Source: JBGSLN01 sp041740675
Lineage (GTDB): Bacteria > Pseudomonadota > Gammaproteobacteria > JBGSLN01
Length of the DNA: 15,834 nucleotides
NCBI GenBank assembly: GCA_041740675.1
Contig: JBGSLN010000191.1
Coordinates: 1-15,834 of the forward strand
Reading direction: 5' to 3'
The first letter of the stretch is position 1; each line of letters starts with the position of its first letter. This document shows positions 13,897-15,834 of the stretch, in pieces. The position numbers and the translations under genes were made by a program. The notes beneath the pieces were generated by a model. It worked only from the letters and a program-made list of their open reading frames with translations, ran no database searches and was not told the origin of the DNA.

Positions 13897-14861
13897 AATT
13901 TTCGTGCTATGGCATAATTCGCTAAATCAACGAGCGCTTCTTTATAGATTGAATTAGGAATTTCTCGTAGGCAGTCGCAAGCTGATTTAACTTGCATCTC
14001 AGCTGCAGCATAAGTGTAATTAAGAGCTTCTGTTTCTAAAATAGCTTGTTTAATGGCTGAAATATTTTCAAGGCTGCCATGCTGAATAGCATTTTTTACT
14101 AAATTGACCTGATCTGCATCACCGTGATTTAAAATATGAATAAGGGGTAGGGTTGGTTTACCTTCAGCTAAATCATCGCCGATATTTTTGCCGATGTCAT
14201 TATCAGATGCGCCATAATCCAAAGCATCATCTACTATTTGAAAAGCCATGCCAAGATGTAAACCGTAGAGTGACATTTTATGGCAGATTTCGCTGGATTG
14301 CTCCGCAATGACCGCACCTAATTCTGCCGCAGCTTGAAACAATGTTGCAGTTTTTCGCAGAATCGTTTCCATATATTTTTTTTCATTGGTGCTTGGATCG
14401 TTGCAATTCATTAATTGCATTACTTCACCGGCAGCAATCATATTCGAGGAATTAGCAAGGATCCTTAATACATCCATACTATTTATATTTACCATCATTT
14501 GGAAAGAGCGCGAGTATAAATAGTCGCCCACTAATACACTTGCGGGATTACCCCAAACATAGTTTGCAGTTTTTTTACCGCGCCGTAAGTTTGAATTATC
14601 AACGACATCATCATGTAAAAGTGTTGCTGTATGAATGAGTTCAACGATTGCAGCGATGGTGATGTGATGGATACCAGAATAATTAAATACTTTTGCACTT
14701 AAGAGGGCAAGTATTGGGCGTAACCGTTTACCACCGCCATTAAAAATATACTGACTCATTTCTTTTATTAGAGATACATCGGAGCCAAACTGATCTGCGA
14801 TAGAGGCCGTAACAGCTTGCATTTCAGGATTAACTAACTCGCGAATTTGGTCAATGTTCAT
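13893..14861 (-). CDS. ispB: Octaprenyl diphosphate synthase (long-chain polyprenyl synthase)
   Basis: This 322-residue cytoplasmic enzyme adds isopentenyl diphosphate units to farnesyl diphosphate, making the side chain of ubiquinone or menaquinone. The trans-isoprenyl synthase signatures are intact: GGGKRLRP (42-49), the first Asp-rich motif LLHDDVVD (Asp84, Asp85, Asp88), the following RRGKKTANYVWG, the second Asp-rich motif FQIVDDALDY (Asp210, Asp211, Asp214), and IGDDLAEGKPTLPLI. The length matches E. coli IspB. Chain length (C40) is inferred from family and context; the divergent ispB next to rplU-rpmA is a conserved gammaproteobacterial arrangement. A promoter with perfect TTGACA lies upstream. 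Confidence 0.95.
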   Translation of the reverse strand: MNIDQIRELVNPEMQAVTASIADQFGSDVSLIKEMSQYIFNGGGKRLRPILALLSAKVFNYSGIHHITIAAIVELIHTATLLHDDVVDNSNLRRGKKTANYVWGNPASVLVGDYLYSRSFQMMVNINSMDVLRILANSSNMIAAGEVMQLMNCNDPSTNEKKYMETILRKTATLFQAAAELGAVIAEQSSEICHKMSLYGLHLGMAFQIVDDALDYGASDNDIGKNIGDDLAEGKPTLPLIHILNHGDADQVNLVKNAIQHGSLENISAIKQAILETEALNYTYAAAEMQVKSACDCLREIPNSIYKEALVDLANYAIARKF

Positions 14862-14888
14862 GTACTATCTCTTTGAAATACTTATCGC

Positions 14889-14917
14889 ATCGTAGGCAGA
14901 GTTTCTTAAGATGTCAA
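14889..14917 (-). promoter_or_regulatory. Promoter of ispB
   Basis: On the minus strand, a perfect TTGACA (14912-14917), a 17-base spacer and TACGAT (14889-14894) lie about 28 bases before the ispB start codon. Confidence 0.72.
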
Positions 14918-15024
14918 CAGGCGAAAAACACTTTCAAAATTAGGGTTTACTAAAAACGAGGATGTTGGATAAAACCCAAGCCATTTTGAGTTCAATCAAG
15001 CTCAACGGCGTTAACTCATAGTAC

Positions 15025-15053
15025 TTGCAACTTATTGTTAAATTACATACAAT
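15025..15053 (+). promoter_or_regulatory. Promoter of rplU-rpmA
   Basis: TTGCAA (15025-15030), a 17-base spacer and TACAAT (15048-15053) form a good sigma-70 promoter. This leaves a leader of about 65 bases before rplU. A GC-rich GGCGCC stretch right after the -10 resembles a stringent discriminator, as expected for a ribosomal protein operon. Confidence 0.72.
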
Positions 15054-15083
15054 AGGCGCCCTGCGAGAATTATTTTTATAGTT

Positions 15084-15108
15084 AGTTCCGTCGTTAGGGC
15101 GAAGAACT
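15084..15108 (+). promoter_or_regulatory. Hairpin in the rplU leader just before the ribosome site
   Basis: AGTTC (15084-15088) pairs with GAACT (15104-15108), and TCG (15091-15093) with CGA (15100-15102), closing a small loop. The ribosome site GAGGAG (15109-15114) begins at the next base. Such placement would suit feedback control by a ribosomal protein, but this is not established here. Confidence 0.4.
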
Positions 15109-15123
15109 GAGGAGAGCAATATT

Positions 15124-15435
15124 ATGTATGCGGTGATTGTTACCGGTGGTAAACAGTATCGAGTTGCTGAAGGGCAAAAATTACGTGTTGAAAAACTTGA
15201 AACACAAGAAGGCCAAGTTATTGAGTTTGATAAAGTTTTAATGGCGGGTGCTGGTGAAAATGTCAAAGTCGGCGTACCTTTTTTGAAAGATGGTATTGTC
15301 ACAGCTACTGTGGTAAGCCATGGTCGTGGTAAGAAAATACGTATTATCAAGTTTCGTCGTCGTAAAAACTCCCGTAAACAAATGGGGCATCGTCAAGATT
15401 TTACAGAAGTGAAGATTGAAAAAATAAGCGCTTAA
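15124..15435 (+). CDS. rplU: 50S ribosomal protein L21
   Basis: This 103-residue ribosomal protein binds 23S rRNA in the large subunit. The N terminus MYAVIVTGGKQYRVAEGQKL, the central VLMAGAGENVKVGVPF and the basic end (KIRIIKFRRRKNSRKQMGHRQ) are characteristic, and the length equals the E. coli protein. ATG 15124 has a GAGGAG site 9 bases upstream. It is first in an operon with rpmA, 37 bases before it. Confidence 0.98.
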   Translation: MYAVIVTGGKQYRVAEGQKLRVEKLETQEGQVIEFDKVLMAGAGENVKVGVPFLKDGIVTATVVSHGRGKKIRIIKFRRRKNSRKQMGHRQDFTEVKIEKISA

Positions 15436-15472
15436 GTTTGTTTTTTTGATTAATTAGAAAGAGGTTTATACA

Positions 15473-15742
15473 ATGGCTCACAAAAAAGCTGGTGGTAGCA
15501 CAAAAAATGGCCGCGATTCGAATTCGAAACGATTAGGTGTAAAGAAATTCGGCGGAGAATTTGTTATTGCAGGAAATATCATTATTCGTCAAAAAGGCAC
15601 TAAATTTCATGCGGGTGAAAATGTAGGTTGTGGTAAAGATCACACCCTGTTTGCTAAAACTGATGGCACAGTTGTGTTTGAAGTTAAAGGCATGAAACAG
15701 CGGAAAATTGTTCGTATTGAAGCTGCCGCTACAGCTGCATAA
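15473..15742 (+). CDS. rpmA: 50S ribosomal protein L27
   Basis: This 89-residue large-subunit protein has an N-terminal tail that reaches the peptidyl transferase centre. The N terminus MAHKKAGGSTKNGRDSNSKR and the following RLGVKKFGGE, IIIRQKGTKFHAG and GKDHTLFA segments are diagnostic. There is no N-terminal extension of the kind cleaved in Firmicutes. It is co-transcribed with rplU (AGAGG ribosome site) and ends in front of a strong terminator. The Ala-rich tail is slightly longer than in E. coli. Confidence 0.98.
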   Translation: MAHKKAGGSTKNGRDSNSKRLGVKKFGGEFVIAGNIIIRQKGTKFHAGENVGCGKDHTLFAKTDGTVVFEVKGMKQRKIVRIEAAATAA

Positions 15743-15757
15743 TGAGTTTTTTATAAC

Positions 15758-15785
15758 AAAAGCCCCTTGATTGGGGCTTTTTTTA
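15758..15785 (+). terminator. Rho-independent terminator of rplU-rpmA
   Basis: AAAAGCCCC (15758-15766) pairs with GGGGCTTTT (15773-15781) over a 6-base loop, followed by a T-run. The remaining 49 bases of the window show no recognisable gene start. Confidence 0.93.
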
Positions 15786-15834
15786 TTTGGAAAAAATGAT
15801 GCAATTCATAATACACAGATCTACAAACCTAACC

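Noticed and set aside
14940..15350. A 136-codon minus-strand frame across rplU
   Set aside because: It overlaps the well-supported rplU gene and its promoter, and its translation shows no protein-like pattern.
1..15834. CRISPR array or a toxin-antitoxin or restriction pair
   Set aside because: There are no regularly spaced repeats, no recognisable toxin or antitoxin families, and no restriction enzyme next to the methyltransferase remnant.

Overview
The window looks like a low-GC gammaproteobacterial chromosome, most likely of the Legionellales (Legionella/Coxiella side). That placement is an inference from the AT-rich codon use, the core gene block ispB / rplU-rpmA, an ankyrin-repeat protein and a divergent GI-type conjugation module. 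No gene here fixes the genus.

Positions 1 to about 9677 are one end of an integrative and conjugative element (ICE) of the PFGI-1/pKLC102 type, with every gene on the + strand. They cover the distal end of its type IV secretion (mating-pair) operon: a TIGR03755-family secreted protein, a TraG N-terminal-type membrane protein, a small membrane protein and a DsbA-like periplasmic oxidoreductase. Next come a shortened MobH/TraI_2 relaxase relative without its metal-binding motifs, a TIGR03761-family protein, a possible OB-fold protein, an unrecognised protein and an acidic-tailed protein. The element ends with a broken cytosine-5 DNA methyltransferase and an AlpA/excisionase-like HTH protein next to a tRNA-Pro(CGG) gene. 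Several of the later genes have their own stem-loop or terminator leader, so they are probably transcribed as separate short units. No integrase lies in the window.

Positions 9678 to 11805 hold the tRNA and an unusual 2-kb segment. The exact 37 bp from the anticodon loop to near the 5' end of the tRNA recur as a direct repeat at 11769-11805, and the tRNA promoter region is recognisably conserved behind both copies. Between the copies lie a stand-alone receiver-domain protein (minus strand) and an ankyrin-repeat protein whose reading frame is interrupted at a run of seven A. This resembles an att-flanked passenger segment, or a remnant of one, beside the ICE.

Positions 11884 to 15834 are ordinary chromosome: a Bcr/CflA-type drug exporter divergent from a TetR regulator with operator-like sites between them, then ispB (minus), then rplU-rpmA (plus) closed by a strong terminator. 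The ispB and rplU genes diverge from recognisable sigma-70 promoters.
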